From CAWALV01 sp963782965 (GTDB lineage Bacteria; Actinomycetota; Actinomycetes; Acidothermales; Acidothermaceae), in contig CAWALV010000006.1 of NCBI GenBank assembly GCA_963782965.1, positions 1,488,001-1,552,000 on the forward strand: a stretch of 64,000 bases of DNA, in the 5' to 3' direction. How positions within the stretch are numbered: the stretch's first letter is position 1; every line of letters starts with the position of its first letter. Positions 24,858 to 33,094 of this stretch are shown here, in pieces. Made by a program: the position numbers and the translations under genes. Under the pieces are notes generated by a model. That model was not told the origin of the DNA. It did no database searches and saw only the letters and a program-made list of their open reading frames with translations.

Positions 24858-27002
24858 TCATCGTAACAGGCCGGCGGGCGGTTCGGACGTCGACGCGTTC
24901 GGCGCGCGGGTCGATCCGCGCGTCACGGTGGTGACGACCGCCGGCAAGGCGACCAGAACGGCCAATGCCGGGATCGCCACGCCCGAGTCGTTGACCACGG
25001 CACCTACTACGGCCGCGACGAGGACGGCGACGAGCGTGGGTCGAAGAACCGGGGCGGCGCCGAAGGCGAGCCGCAGGCGCCAGCCGGGCCGGGCCACCAG
25101 CCACCCGGCGGCCACCACCAGCAACGGCACGAGCAGGGTGAGCGCGCTGTGACCCAGCAGCGCGAGGTCGGACGCCGCCTTGCGGTGGAGCGTGACCCAG
25201 GCACGGCCGTGCAGCACGTCACCGACGAAGCGCCCGAGGTGGGTCTGGTGGTCGGGTGGGCGCAGATAGTCGACCGTTCCCAAGCCGATGGCCGCGGCGA
25301 TCGCCGCCGCCAGTGCCAGGACGGCCCTGCGCCACGAGACCCGCACACCGGCGACCAGCCAGGCCAAGACCGCAACAGCCGGGACCAGGGCGAGCACCCC
25401 ACCCACGTCGCTCCCCCATGCCGGCGCGCCGTCGAAGGCCACCGCGACCGCGCCGACCGCGAGCGCAGCGAGACCCGCACGCCGCGGACCGGCGCGGCGC
25501 GGCCCGGCGAGGTCGGCCGCGCCGCCGGCCGCCAGCAGGGCCGCCGCCGCGAAGAGCCCGAAGGCCACGTTGCCGATCCCGGCGAACCGGCCGGCCACGA
25601 GCGGCGAGTAGCCGGCCATCGTGAAGATCTGCAAACCCCCACCCGTCACCAAGTCGGCGCCGATGACCCCGGCCGTGATCCACCCGATTGCGGCAGCCAA
25701 ACCGAACGGACGCCGCCGCCACACGACCGTGTCGAGCGCGACCGCACCAGCGGTCAGCGCCAACGCGAAGGCGGCGACCACGCCCAGGAGGACGGCGAGC
25801 GGGTGCGGCGTCCGCCACCATCGGACCAGCCCGGCGAGGAAGGACGCCGCGGGGAGCAGGGCCGCGAACGTGCACGCGACGGTCGCGGCGACCGTGAGCC
25901 GCGCCCGCGCATGGCCCGGTGACCCGCCGGCCGACGGCCGGCCGACCACCCAGGCGAGTCCGCACGCCACGAGCAGCAGGCCGACCAGCGTCAGGTAGAA
26001 CGGGACGATGGCGCCGGCTTGGCGCTGGGCAGCAAGGTCGAGGTCGGCCAGCCGGCGCACCCGCGCGGCGGTGTCTGCGGCGCCAGCCTTGCCAGCCTTG
26101 GCGGCCGTGTTGGCCGTACGCGCCGTGCTTGCGGCCCGCCACGGTTGCCCGATCATGGACGCCGGCCGGTCCAGGCCGCGCAGCGAGAGGATGGTCGGCG
26201 CGACGTCGATCAACTGCACGAAGGGCGCGCGGCGGGTGGACGCACTGACCAGCGGGCCGGGCCCGAATTTCCCTCCATGTGCCAGCGCTACGTGCAGATG
26301 AGCCGCCCGCCCGCCGGTGTCGGCCAACCCGACGACGAGCAGTGCCGCTTCGGGCAGCGCGGTTTCGACGCCGGTGATGAGGGCGCTCAGGTCTGAGGGC
26401 GTGGCCGCGATCAGCGTGACCGTGCATTCGTCGAGGAACGCCGGATCTCGCGCGGCCACCACCGGGTCGGCGGCGTAATGCGTGACGTGCCCGGTGCGAT
26501 CGGCCGCGCCAAGAGCTGCGGGAGCACCTGCGGCCGCGACGCACTGGCCGGCGGCGGCCAACGCGTCGGCGAGTGCACCTGGCGCGGCCGCGTCATTGCT
26601 GTTCAGGTTCGACCGACGCGCAGCGGCGAAGCCCGCCACGTCGACGCCCGCGCCATGCGCTGCCACCTCGACACTCGGCGGCCCGGGCTCACAACGGCTT
26701 TCGTGCTGACCCGGCCACGCCGCTCGGTTGCCGGCGCCAAGCGTCAGCCACCCGTCGTCCGGGCAGGTTCGGGCACCTGCGGCCTTGATCGAGAGCGAGC
26801 CGGTCGCCGAGCTCGATACGAGCGGCCACAGCGCCGGTGTCGAAACCGCACCGACGGTGCCCCACCGAAGGTCGCTACTGCCGATGACGACCACGGGCGT
26901 GGGCTGGACGATGGCTGCTGCCGCGCTCGGCGCATACGCGCCGTGCGACGCGCACACGACCGCCGCCAGGACGGTGGCGGACGCGAAGGATCGGGCGTTC
27001 AT
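24858..27002 (-). CDS. Polytopic membrane protein with extracellular alkaline-phosphatase-like domain
   Basis: A 714-residue protein. Residues 1-30 look like a signal peptide. Residues about 38-335 resemble the alkaline phosphatase / phosphotransferase superfamily (VVVIGSSDLRWGTVGAVSTP and a late VQLIDVAPTILSLRGLDRP with IGQPW). Residues about 350-700 hold eight to ten hydrophobic helices. I cannot identify a complete set of metal ligands, so activity is uncertain. The ATG at 27002 overlaps the GT4 stop (ATGA). A long in-frame extension upstream overlaps the GT4 gene and is rejected. It ends an envelope cluster (MraY-like, MurJ-like, GT4) and may modify the same lipid-linked product. Confidence 0.72.
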   Translation of the reverse strand: MNARSFASATVLAAVVCASHGAYAPSAAAAIVQPTPVVVIGSSDLRWGTVGAVSTPALWPLVSSSATGSLSIKAAGARTCPDDGWLTLGAGNRAAWPGQHESRCEPGPPSVEVAAHGAGVDVAGFAAARRSNLNSNDAAAPGALADALAAAGQCVAAAGAPAALGAADRTGHVTHYAADPVVAARDPAFLDECTVTLIAATPSDLSALITGVETALPEAALLVVGLADTGGRAAHLHVALAHGGKFGPGPLVSASTRRAPFVQLIDVAPTILSLRGLDRPASMIGQPWRAASTARTANTAAKAGKAGAADTAARVRRLADLDLAAQRQAGAIVPFYLTLVGLLLVACGLAWVVGRPSAGGSPGHARARLTVAATVACTFAALLPAASFLAGLVRWWRTPHPLAVLLGVVAAFALALTAGAVALDTVVWRRRPFGLAAAIGWITAGVIGADLVTGGGLQIFTMAGYSPLVAGRFAGIGNVAFGLFAAAALLAAGGAADLAGPRRAGPRRAGLAALAVGAVAVAFDGAPAWGSDVGGVLALVPAVAVLAWLVAGVRVSWRRAVLALAAAIAAAIGLGTVDYLRPPDHQTHLGRFVGDVLHGRAWVTLHRKAASDLALLGHSALTLLVPLLVVAAGWLVARPGWRLRLAFGAAPVLRPTLVAVLVAAVVGAVVNDSGVAIPALAVLVALPAVVTTVTRGSTRAPNASTSEPPAGLLR

Positions 27003-28207
27003 CGACGGGTCGCCACGAGTTCTCGGTACAGGGCGAGAAGGTCGGACAGCACGTCGTCGTCCGACGGGAGTGTCGCGACACGAGACTTCCCGGCGTTCGA
27101 CATCCGCTGCGCGAGCACCTCGTCGTCGAGGAGCCGGCAGATGGCGGCAGCGAGCGCCCGCGGATCGCCCGGCGCGACGAGGAGTGCGGCCCCACCGACC
27201 AGTTCGGGAAGGCCGCCGACCGCACTCGCCACGAGGGGGGTGCCCGCCGCGAGCGCCTCGGCGGCCGCGAGCGGCCAACCCTCCCAGCGGCTGGGCAGCA
27301 CCGCGACGTCGGCGGCCGCAGCGAGTTGCGTTGCGTCGGAGCGGTCGCCGAGCAACGCGACATGCGCACCTGCCCCGCGGGCCACCCGAACAAGCCGTTC
27401 CAGCACACCTCGTTGCGGACCCTCGCCCGCAATCACCACAGCGGGCCCGGCCGGCCCGCCAGGCAGGTGACGCGCCGCCTCCAGCAAGACGTCGAAACCC
27501 TTCTGCGGGTGCAGACGACCGACGGCCACGACAAGGCGGCGATCGCCCGCGACTTCGGCCCTCAGCCCGGGTGGCACGGTCACGGGCGCGACCCGGGTCG
27601 CGATCCTGGCCCGCCCGGCGTCGATTCCACGCCGCCGCAACGTGGCGACCAGATCGGGGCTCACGGCGAGCGCGCGATCGCAGCACCGCGCGACGAGTAC
27701 CAACACGGCGGACCCGACCAAGCGCCGCAAGGACCCTCCCATTACGGCGTTGTGGAACGTGGCGACCAGCGCCGGCGACATGTCACCCGATCGCCCCGAC
27801 AACCGCCGTACGCGCCCACGCCAAGGATTGCGCCGCAGGGCGAGCGCACTCAGGGCCGTGGCGCGAACACCATGCGCGTGGACGACGTCGAGGCGGCCGA
27901 CCTGAGCCCGCAACCGAACAGCGGCGCGCCGTTCGCGCCACAGGTGGCGAACCGGCCCGATCTCCACCGGCACGAAGCCGACTCCGACTCCCCCGGCTCC
28001 TCCGGCTCCTCCGGCGTCGAGTGTCGCGAATCCGAACCGCTCCTGGGTGGCGGCAGGCCCGAGGACGACCACGTCATGACCGGCGGCGGCGAGCGAGCCC
28101 GCCAGCCCTGCGACGTGGCGCCCCAGCCCGCCGGTGCTCGGTCCGAGCACGAGCCCGATGCGCAACCGGTGACTCGGTGAGTCGGGCGGTCTCACGGCCG
28201 CCGCCAC
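26999..28207 (-). CDS. Glycosyltransferase family 4 (GT-B fold)
   Basis: A 402-residue GT4-type retaining glycosyltransferase. The N-terminal domain has LRIGLVLGPSTGGLGRHVAGLAGSLAAAGHDV and VVHAHGVRATALSAL. The C-terminal donor domain has VVAVGRLHPQKGFDVLLEA and PSRWEGWPLAAAEALAAGTP with the E-x7-E motif. It is predicted to be cytoplasmic and to act on a lipid-linked or protein acceptor with a nucleotide-sugar donor; the sugar is unknown. It overlaps the MurJ-like gene by 16 bases and the membrane protein gene by 4. An alternative start lies a few codons downstream. Confidence 0.85.
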   Translation of the reverse strand: MAAAVRPPDSPSHRLRIGLVLGPSTGGLGRHVAGLAGSLAAAGHDVVVLGPAATQERFGFATLDAGGAGGAGGVGVGFVPVEIGPVRHLWRERRAAVRLRAQVGRLDVVHAHGVRATALSALALRRNPWRGRVRRLSGRSGDMSPALVATFHNAVMGGSLRRLVGSAVLVLVARCCDRALAVSPDLVATLRRRGIDAGRARIATRVAPVTVPPGLRAEVAGDRRLVVAVGRLHPQKGFDVLLEAARHLPGGPAGPAVVIAGEGPQRGVLERLVRVARGAGAHVALLGDRSDATQLAAAADVAVLPSRWEGWPLAAAEALAAGTPLVASAVGGLPELVGGAALLVAPGDPRALAAAICRLLDDEVLAQRMSNAGKSRVATLPSDDDVLSDLLALYRELVATRR

Positions 28208-29886
28208 GCCAGGGCGACGAGCCGGCGACGCTCGGCCGGAGGTTCTCCGAACCAGATCACGCCAGCGGCGGCGGCGCCCGCCACCGCCGCCGAGAGCACC
28301 GCGATACCGGCGGACGCCACGACCCCTGCCCGGCCGAGCGCGGCGACGACGACGCCGCCCGCGAGACCGCCCACGACGGCCCCGCCGGCACCGGCGACTC
28401 CGGTCCGGGCGACCCCACCCGCCGCCGCCGAACCTGCACGGCGAACGAGTACGGCGATGAGTAGCGCGCCCGCAACGAGCATGCCCGTCGAATTGCCGAG
28501 GGCCAGCGCGACAACGCGCCAGCGTGGTGCGAAACCTCGGACCAGGGCCACGTCACCGGCGATGACGAGCAACCACCCTGAGCAGATGGCAAGTGCCGCG
28601 AGTCGCCATTCCGAGCGCGCGTAGAGGATCCGACCCACCGCTGCCACCAGCCCGTAGCCGACGAGACCCGGGGCGAACGCGACGAGCGCCCACGCCAGGG
28701 CGGTCGTGTCGCCGTTGCCCGGCACCCGCAGGACAAGCACCCTCGCGATCGGCGCTGCCGCGGCGGCCAGTGCCCCCGCGGCGATCAGACTCACCGCGAC
28801 GACCACCCGAACCGTCGGCGCCGAGACCGCGGCGAACGCCGCGCCGTCACCGCGCTCGGCGTGCGCGGCCAGCCGAGGGAACGCACTCGTCGCGACCGGC
28901 ACGGCGAGGACCGCCCAAGGCAGCAGGAACATCGTCCACGCAAGGTTGTAGAGCACGAGCGTGCCGCCGTCACCACCATGCGCCAGCCGCAGCACCACGC
29001 CCACCGAAACCTGCTGCGCCGCGAGTGTGGCCACGCCGGCGACGGCCAGGCCGGCCACCCGTCGTCCGACCGATGCCGGAAACCGCAAGGTGGGCCGCCA
29101 CCGCAGGTGCAATCTGGTGACGGGCCACGCGAGAGGTGCCACGAGCGCGACGACGCCGAGCGTGGTGCCAACGGCGAGGATGAGCTGCCCGGTGACGGTG
29201 ACCTGGGCCAGGTCCGTGCCCTCGTGACGAGCACCGAACCAGAGGTAGACACCGATCACGAGAGCGCTCGACACGATCGGCCCGGTGGCCGGCGCAAGGA
29301 AACGTCGATGCGCCTGCACGATTCCGGTCAGCATCACACCAAGGATGTAGAACACCACTTGGGGCATGAACACCTGAAGCATGCGGGTGCCGACCACAAT
29401 CTCATCGTGTCGCGAGCAACCCGCGCTGCCCCCGCCGACGAAGAGACTGACGAGCGGCCTTGCCAACAGCAGGCCGATGACCATGAGTGGCACCGCGATC
29501 AGCACCGACCACGACACGAGCGCTGATGCCGTGCGACCGGCCTCGTCGCGATCGCCTCTGGCGGCGGCTCCGGAGAGCACCGGTACGACGAGGCTGGCGA
29601 GGGCCCCGCCTGCCACGATCTCGAACATGAGGTTGGGCACGGTGTTCGCGGTGACATAGGTGTCGCCGAGGCACGTCGCGCCAACAGTCCGGGCAAACAC
29701 GATCGTGCGGCCGAAGCCGACCACCCGGCTGAACGCGGTGAGTGTCGCGATACCGATCGCCGCGCCGACGGCACCCTGCACCCACCTCCCCCAGTTGCTG
29801 CTGCCCGCAATCGGATCGGACGCCGCGGCGTCCGACGCGGGCGCTGCGATGGACGGCGTCTCGGGCGGTGGTGCGTCAGGCGGCAT
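28192..29886 (-). CDS. MurJ/MviN-family lipid-linked intermediate flippase
   Basis: A MATE-fold transporter of 564 residues and about 14 hydrophobic segments, of the MOP superfamily. Conserved elements are FSRVVGFGRTIVFARTVGA, FEIVAGGALASLVVPVLSG, QVFMPQVVFYILGVMLTGIVQAHRRFLAP and LPWAVLAVPVATSAFPRLA. It has no C-terminal pseudokinase domain, unlike mycobacterial MviN. Whether it flips lipid II or another lipid-linked glycan is not known. Its place beside a MraY-like protein and a GT4 enzyme favours a dedicated lipid-linked product. It overlaps both neighbours. The start is ATG 29886. Confidence 0.85.
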   Translation of the reverse strand: MPPDAPPPETPSIAAPASDAAASDPIAGSSNWGRWVQGAVGAAIGIATLTAFSRVVGFGRTIVFARTVGATCLGDTYVTANTVPNLMFEIVAGGALASLVVPVLSGAAARGDRDEAGRTASALVSWSVLIAVPLMVIGLLLARPLVSLFVGGGSAGCSRHDEIVVGTRMLQVFMPQVVFYILGVMLTGIVQAHRRFLAPATGPIVSSALVIGVYLWFGARHEGTDLAQVTVTGQLILAVGTTLGVVALVAPLAWPVTRLHLRWRPTLRFPASVGRRVAGLAVAGVATLAAQQVSVGVVLRLAHGGDGGTLVLYNLAWTMFLLPWAVLAVPVATSAFPRLAAHAERGDGAAFAAVSAPTVRVVVAVSLIAAGALAAAAAPIARVLVLRVPGNGDTTALAWALVAFAPGLVGYGLVAAVGRILYARSEWRLAALAICSGWLLVIAGDVALVRGFAPRWRVVALALGNSTGMLVAGALLIAVLVRRAGSAAAGGVARTGVAGAGGAVVGGLAGGVVVAALGRAGVVASAGIAVLSAAVAGAAAAGVIWFGEPPAERRRLVALAWRRP

Positions 29887-30709
29887 GCCGACCCCATTCG
29901 TCGAGTCGGCGCAGCCACGGCGTCGCCTCGATCACGTCGGTGAAACTCACCACCTCGGCCGCGGCGGTCAGCGCCGCCAGGACGGCGAGCGCCGTAACGA
30001 TCCGCGGCGTCGACGCGCCCGCGACGTACGCGACGCCGACCAGCGCACCGACCGCGTTGGCCCCCGCATCGCCGAGCATGGTCTGCTCGGCGAGTTCCGC
30101 CGGCATGATTCCGGCGCTCGCGCCGGTGACCACACGCGCGACGGCGGAGCCGCGGCCACCCGCGAGGGCAAGGGGGACGGCGACCACGAGCGCCCCCCTG
30201 GTCGCCCTACCCGGTCGGAGGTCCAGCAGGTTCAAGAAGTTGGCGCTGCTCGACACGAGGAGGCCGGCCACGACTCGCCGACTCCGCGAACCGCCCGCCG
30301 CCAACCCCCCGGCGACCAGGCCGGCGCCGCCGATGAGTGCGATCTTCGCCGATCCGGTGGTCAGCTGCCCGTGGCGAAGCGCCCGAAGATGGCCGCGGAA
30401 CCCGCGGGCCCCGCCGTCGCCGTAGAGATCGTCGAGCACACCCGCCAGGACAGCGCCGCAACCGCCGATCAAGGCGGCGGCGGTGACCTCGGCAGGCCCG
30501 GGTCGCCGCACGGCCAGGCAGCCGAGCCCCGCAACAGCCAGGGCGGGACCGCCGAGCAGCGTCACCTGCCGGCCGCGGTAGTTGGTGCGCCGCCAGCGTT
30601 CACCGCTGATGCGAGCCATCAGGGCGAGCGCCGCGCGGGACGCGGCTGCACATGCGACGGCCTCCGCCACTCGGGGCCGGCTGCCCGCCGGAACTCGCAT
30701 CAGGCGCAT
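29876..30709 (-). CDS. MraY/WecA-like membrane phosphoglycosyltransferase, divergent
   Basis: A 277-residue integral membrane protein of the polyprenyl-phosphate sugar-1-phosphate transferase superfamily. Visible motifs are WRRTNYRGRQVTLLGGPAL (residues 39-57), GVLDDLYGD (about 90-98), ANFLNLLDLRPGRA (156-169) and LGDAGANAVGALVG (212-225). The NxxNxxDGxxGL motif of MraY is replaced by NFLNLLDLRPGRA, keeping the Asp. The substrate is unknown. The ATG at 30709 lies 4 bases from the SteB stop and the 3' end overlaps murJ. It is more divergent than the dcw-cluster MraY. Confidence 0.75.
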   Translation of the reverse strand: MRLMRVPAGSRPRVAEAVACAAASRAALALMARISGERWRRTNYRGRQVTLLGGPALAVAGLGCLAVRRPGPAEVTAAALIGGCGAVLAGVLDDLYGDGGARGFRGHLRALRHGQLTTGSAKIALIGGAGLVAGGLAAGGSRSRRVVAGLLVSSSANFLNLLDLRPGRATRGALVVAVPLALAGGRGSAVARVVTGASAGIMPAELAEQTMLGDAGANAVGALVGVAYVAGASTPRIVTALAVLAALTAAAEVVSFTDVIEATPWLRRLDEWGRHAA

Positions 30710-30713
30710 GCGA

Positions 30714-31829
30714 TCACGCCGGCGACGGCAGCGGGGCGGTCGCCCCCTGGCCGGTGCCGTACTGCCCGACGTGCCCGGCCACCTGGTTGGCCAGCGCGAA
30801 GACGAGCGCGATACGACCGGCCGCGGTGTCCGCGTCGTCGACAGCGGACACCTTCCGCGTCAGCTGCGTGCTGCCCCGAAGTTCGGCGACGAAGCCGCCC
30901 GCATCGGTGGAGCCGGCAGGACCGGCCACCAGGGTCTGGCCGCCCGCCGACGACAGCGCGGAGACCAGGCCGAGCAGGGCCGTGTCGGCGGCCGCCGCCG
31001 GGGACGCCGCTTGCGCCGGGGCAGCGGGTGAGAGAACGACCGCCGCACCTGCGAACGTGTCGGGCTCCTGACTGAGCTTGACGAACCCGGCCTTCTCGAA
31101 GCCGGCGAGGGCGGTCACGCTGGCCGGGGTGATGGCCGGCGGGCCCCCGTCCGCCACGAGCTGTCCCGAAACCGTGCCGGCCGGGGTCGTCGCGGGGCTC
31201 GTGCCACCTGAGGTCGGCGAGGGTGACGCCCCGCCGGTCGATGTCGGTGTCGCCGCCGCGCCGGGTGTCGTCGCCGCAAGCGGACCCTGGTCGTTTGCCA
31301 GGCCGGCGCCAAATCCAGAAGCCTCGGGTGGCGCGACGAGCGCGGCGGCCAACACAGCCGCGGCGCGCGCTGCGGGCGTCTTCGCGCTGGCGAGGTCGAC
31401 CGTCGGCTCGACCACCGATGTCGCGAGCGCATCGAGGGTGACCGCCGACGCCGGGTCGGTGTAGCTCTGATCGAGGTCGACCTCGGTGGTCACGGTCGCA
31501 CCGGCTTCACCGAGCGTCTTGACGACCGAGTCGCGGAGGTCCTTCGAGGTACCGGGCAGTGCGACCACCACGACCTGCAACCCGGAAAGGCGGCCGGCCA
31601 CGACGATCGGCTCGAGCGCTTGGTCGAATGCGCGGGCATCCGCGACTCGGCCCTGCTGCTGGTCGACCTGGGTGCGCAGATCCTGCGCCTGACTGCGCAG
31701 CTGACTCGTCTGGCTCTTCAGGTTGTCCAGCACGTCTCCGGACAACACGTTCGTGCCGACGACGATGCCGACCGCCAAAGCGAGGAAGACCGCGACGATG
31801 GAGATGACGTGGTACTTGAAGTCGATCAC
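30714..31829 (-). CDS. steB: SteB/MctB-family protein (Rv1698-like, copper transport/division)
   Basis: A 371-residue secreted or membrane-anchored protein. The N-terminal helix FKYHVISIVAVFLALAVGIVVG is followed by a coiled coil and a mixed alpha/beta domain (VVVVALPGTSKDLRDSVVKTL). A Ser/Thr/Pro/Ala-rich linker lies near residues 200-245. In mycobacteria the homologue Rv1698 is MctB (copper efflux). In Corynebacterium the SteAB pair acts in cytokinesis. The GTG at 31829 overlaps the SteA stop (GTGA) and is the family start; the frame to 31868 is an extension. Partner evidence is gene order only. Confidence 0.88.
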   Translation of the reverse strand: MIDFKYHVISIVAVFLALAVGIVVGTNVLSGDVLDNLKSQTSQLRSQAQDLRTQVDQQQGRVADARAFDQALEPIVVAGRLSGLQVVVVALPGTSKDLRDSVVKTLGEAGATVTTEVDLDQSYTDPASAVTLDALATSVVEPTVDLASAKTPAARAAAVLAAALVAPPEASGFGAGLANDQGPLAATTPGAAATPTSTGGASPSPTSGGTSPATTPAGTVSGQLVADGGPPAITPASVTALAGFEKAGFVKLSQEPDTFAGAAVVLSPAAPAQAASPAAAADTALLGLVSALSSAGGQTLVAGPAGSTDAGGFVAELRGSTQLTRKVSAVDDADTAAGRIALVFALANQVAGHVGQYGTGQGATAPLPSPA

Positions 31830-33013
31830 GAGAAGAGCCCCGTCACCCAGGAGATGAAGGCATCCCACCGGGCACCCAGGATCGTGAGATACACCTGACT
31901 GACCGGAGAAACTGCCACCACCACGACCAGCGTCGTCAGCGCGGCCAGGACGAGAAGGAACAACGACGACGTCGAGATCCGGCTGCGATACAGCCGGCTG
32001 ACGCCCTTCGCATCGATGAGCTTGCCACCGATCCGCAGCCGGGTCAGGAAGGTGCTCGCCATCCCCGAGCGGCCCTTGTCCAAGAACTCCACCAGCGTGG
32101 CGTGGGTACCCACCGCCACGATCAGGCTGGCGCCCTTGGAGTCGGCGAGTAGCAGTGCGACGTCCTCACTCGTTCCAGCCGCAGGGAACACGGCGGCGTC
32201 AAGACCCAGCCGCTCGAGTCGCTCGAGACCAGGCGCGCGACCGTCGCGATAGGCGTGGACGACGAGTTCCGCACCGCAACGCAGGCATTCGTCGCTTACC
32301 GAGTCCATGTCGCCGACGATGAGCGCCGGCGTGTAGCCACGCTCGAGCAGCGCGTCGGCGCCCCCGTCTACGCCGATGAGCACCGGCCGGTACTCGCGGA
32401 TGTACGGGCGCAACGTGTCGAGGTCTTCGCGGTAGTCATAACCTCGTACCACGACCAGAACCTGCTTGTTGTTCAGATCGGTCGAGATCTGCGGAACGCC
32501 GACACCGTCGAGGAGCAGGTCACGTTCTCGTCGAAGGAACTCCATCGTGTTGGTGGCGAACGCCTCGAGCTGCACAGCCAGCCCGGCCCGCGCCTCCGCC
32601 ATCGCGATCTCGATGCTCTCGGCGGTCTGCACGATACCGGCCGCGACCTCCCTGTCGCCGGCGAAGACCGTACCGGTTTCGCAGTCGAGCCGAATGATGT
32701 CGCCGTCACGAATATCGGTCAGCACCGCCGTTCCGGCGCAGTCGACGAGCGGCACGGAGTATTTGGCGAGGATCTCCGGACCGAGGTTGGGGTAGCGCCC
32801 GCTGATGCTGGTCGCCGCGTTGATGACCGCAGCGACGCCGCACTCGACGAGCCCCTCGGCTGCGATGCGGTCGATGTCGACGTGGTCGATCACCGCGATC
32901 TCGCCCGGCCGGATTCGCTTCGTGAGGTTCTTGGTACGCCGATCCACCCGCGCCACACCGACGATTCCGGGTAGCGACGGCTGCCGGCTCCGCCGCAGCG
33001 TCGTGATCCTCAT
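31826..33013 (-). CDS. steA: SteA-family cytokinesis protein (Rv1697-like)
   Basis: A 395-residue protein. It has a beta-rich N-terminal part (GVARVDRRTKNLTKRIRPGEIAVIDH) and a thiamin-pyrophosphokinase-like region (VGIDGGADALLERGYTPALIVGDMDSVSD). A C-terminal membrane helix (SLFLLVLAALTTLVVVVAVS) and a short tail complete it. In corynebacteria SteA is a cytokinetic-ring protein that needs SteB. The thiamin pyrophosphokinase resemblance is structural and the catalytic function is not established. It is coupled to steB by a 4-base overlap. The start is ATG 33013. Confidence 0.9.
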   Translation of the reverse strand: MRITTLRRSRQPSLPGIVGVARVDRRTKNLTKRIRPGEIAVIDHVDIDRIAAEGLVECGVAAVINAATSISGRYPNLGPEILAKYSVPLVDCAGTAVLTDIRDGDIIRLDCETGTVFAGDREVAAGIVQTAESIEIAMAEARAGLAVQLEAFATNTMEFLRRERDLLLDGVGVPQISTDLNNKQVLVVVRGYDYREDLDTLRPYIREYRPVLIGVDGGADALLERGYTPALIVGDMDSVSDECLRCGAELVVHAYRDGRAPGLERLERLGLDAAVFPAAGTSEDVALLLADSKGASLIVAVGTHATLVEFLDKGRSGMASTFLTRLRIGGKLIDAKGVSRLYRSRISTSSLFLLVLAALTTLVVVVAVSPVSQVYLTILGARWDAFISWVTGLFS

Positions 33014-33094
33014 CGACCCCCATCGTGCCAGAGCGGGACTCCGCCAAGACTGTGCGCGCCGGGCCGACGCATCACCCCACCTCGTTCCTGCCGA

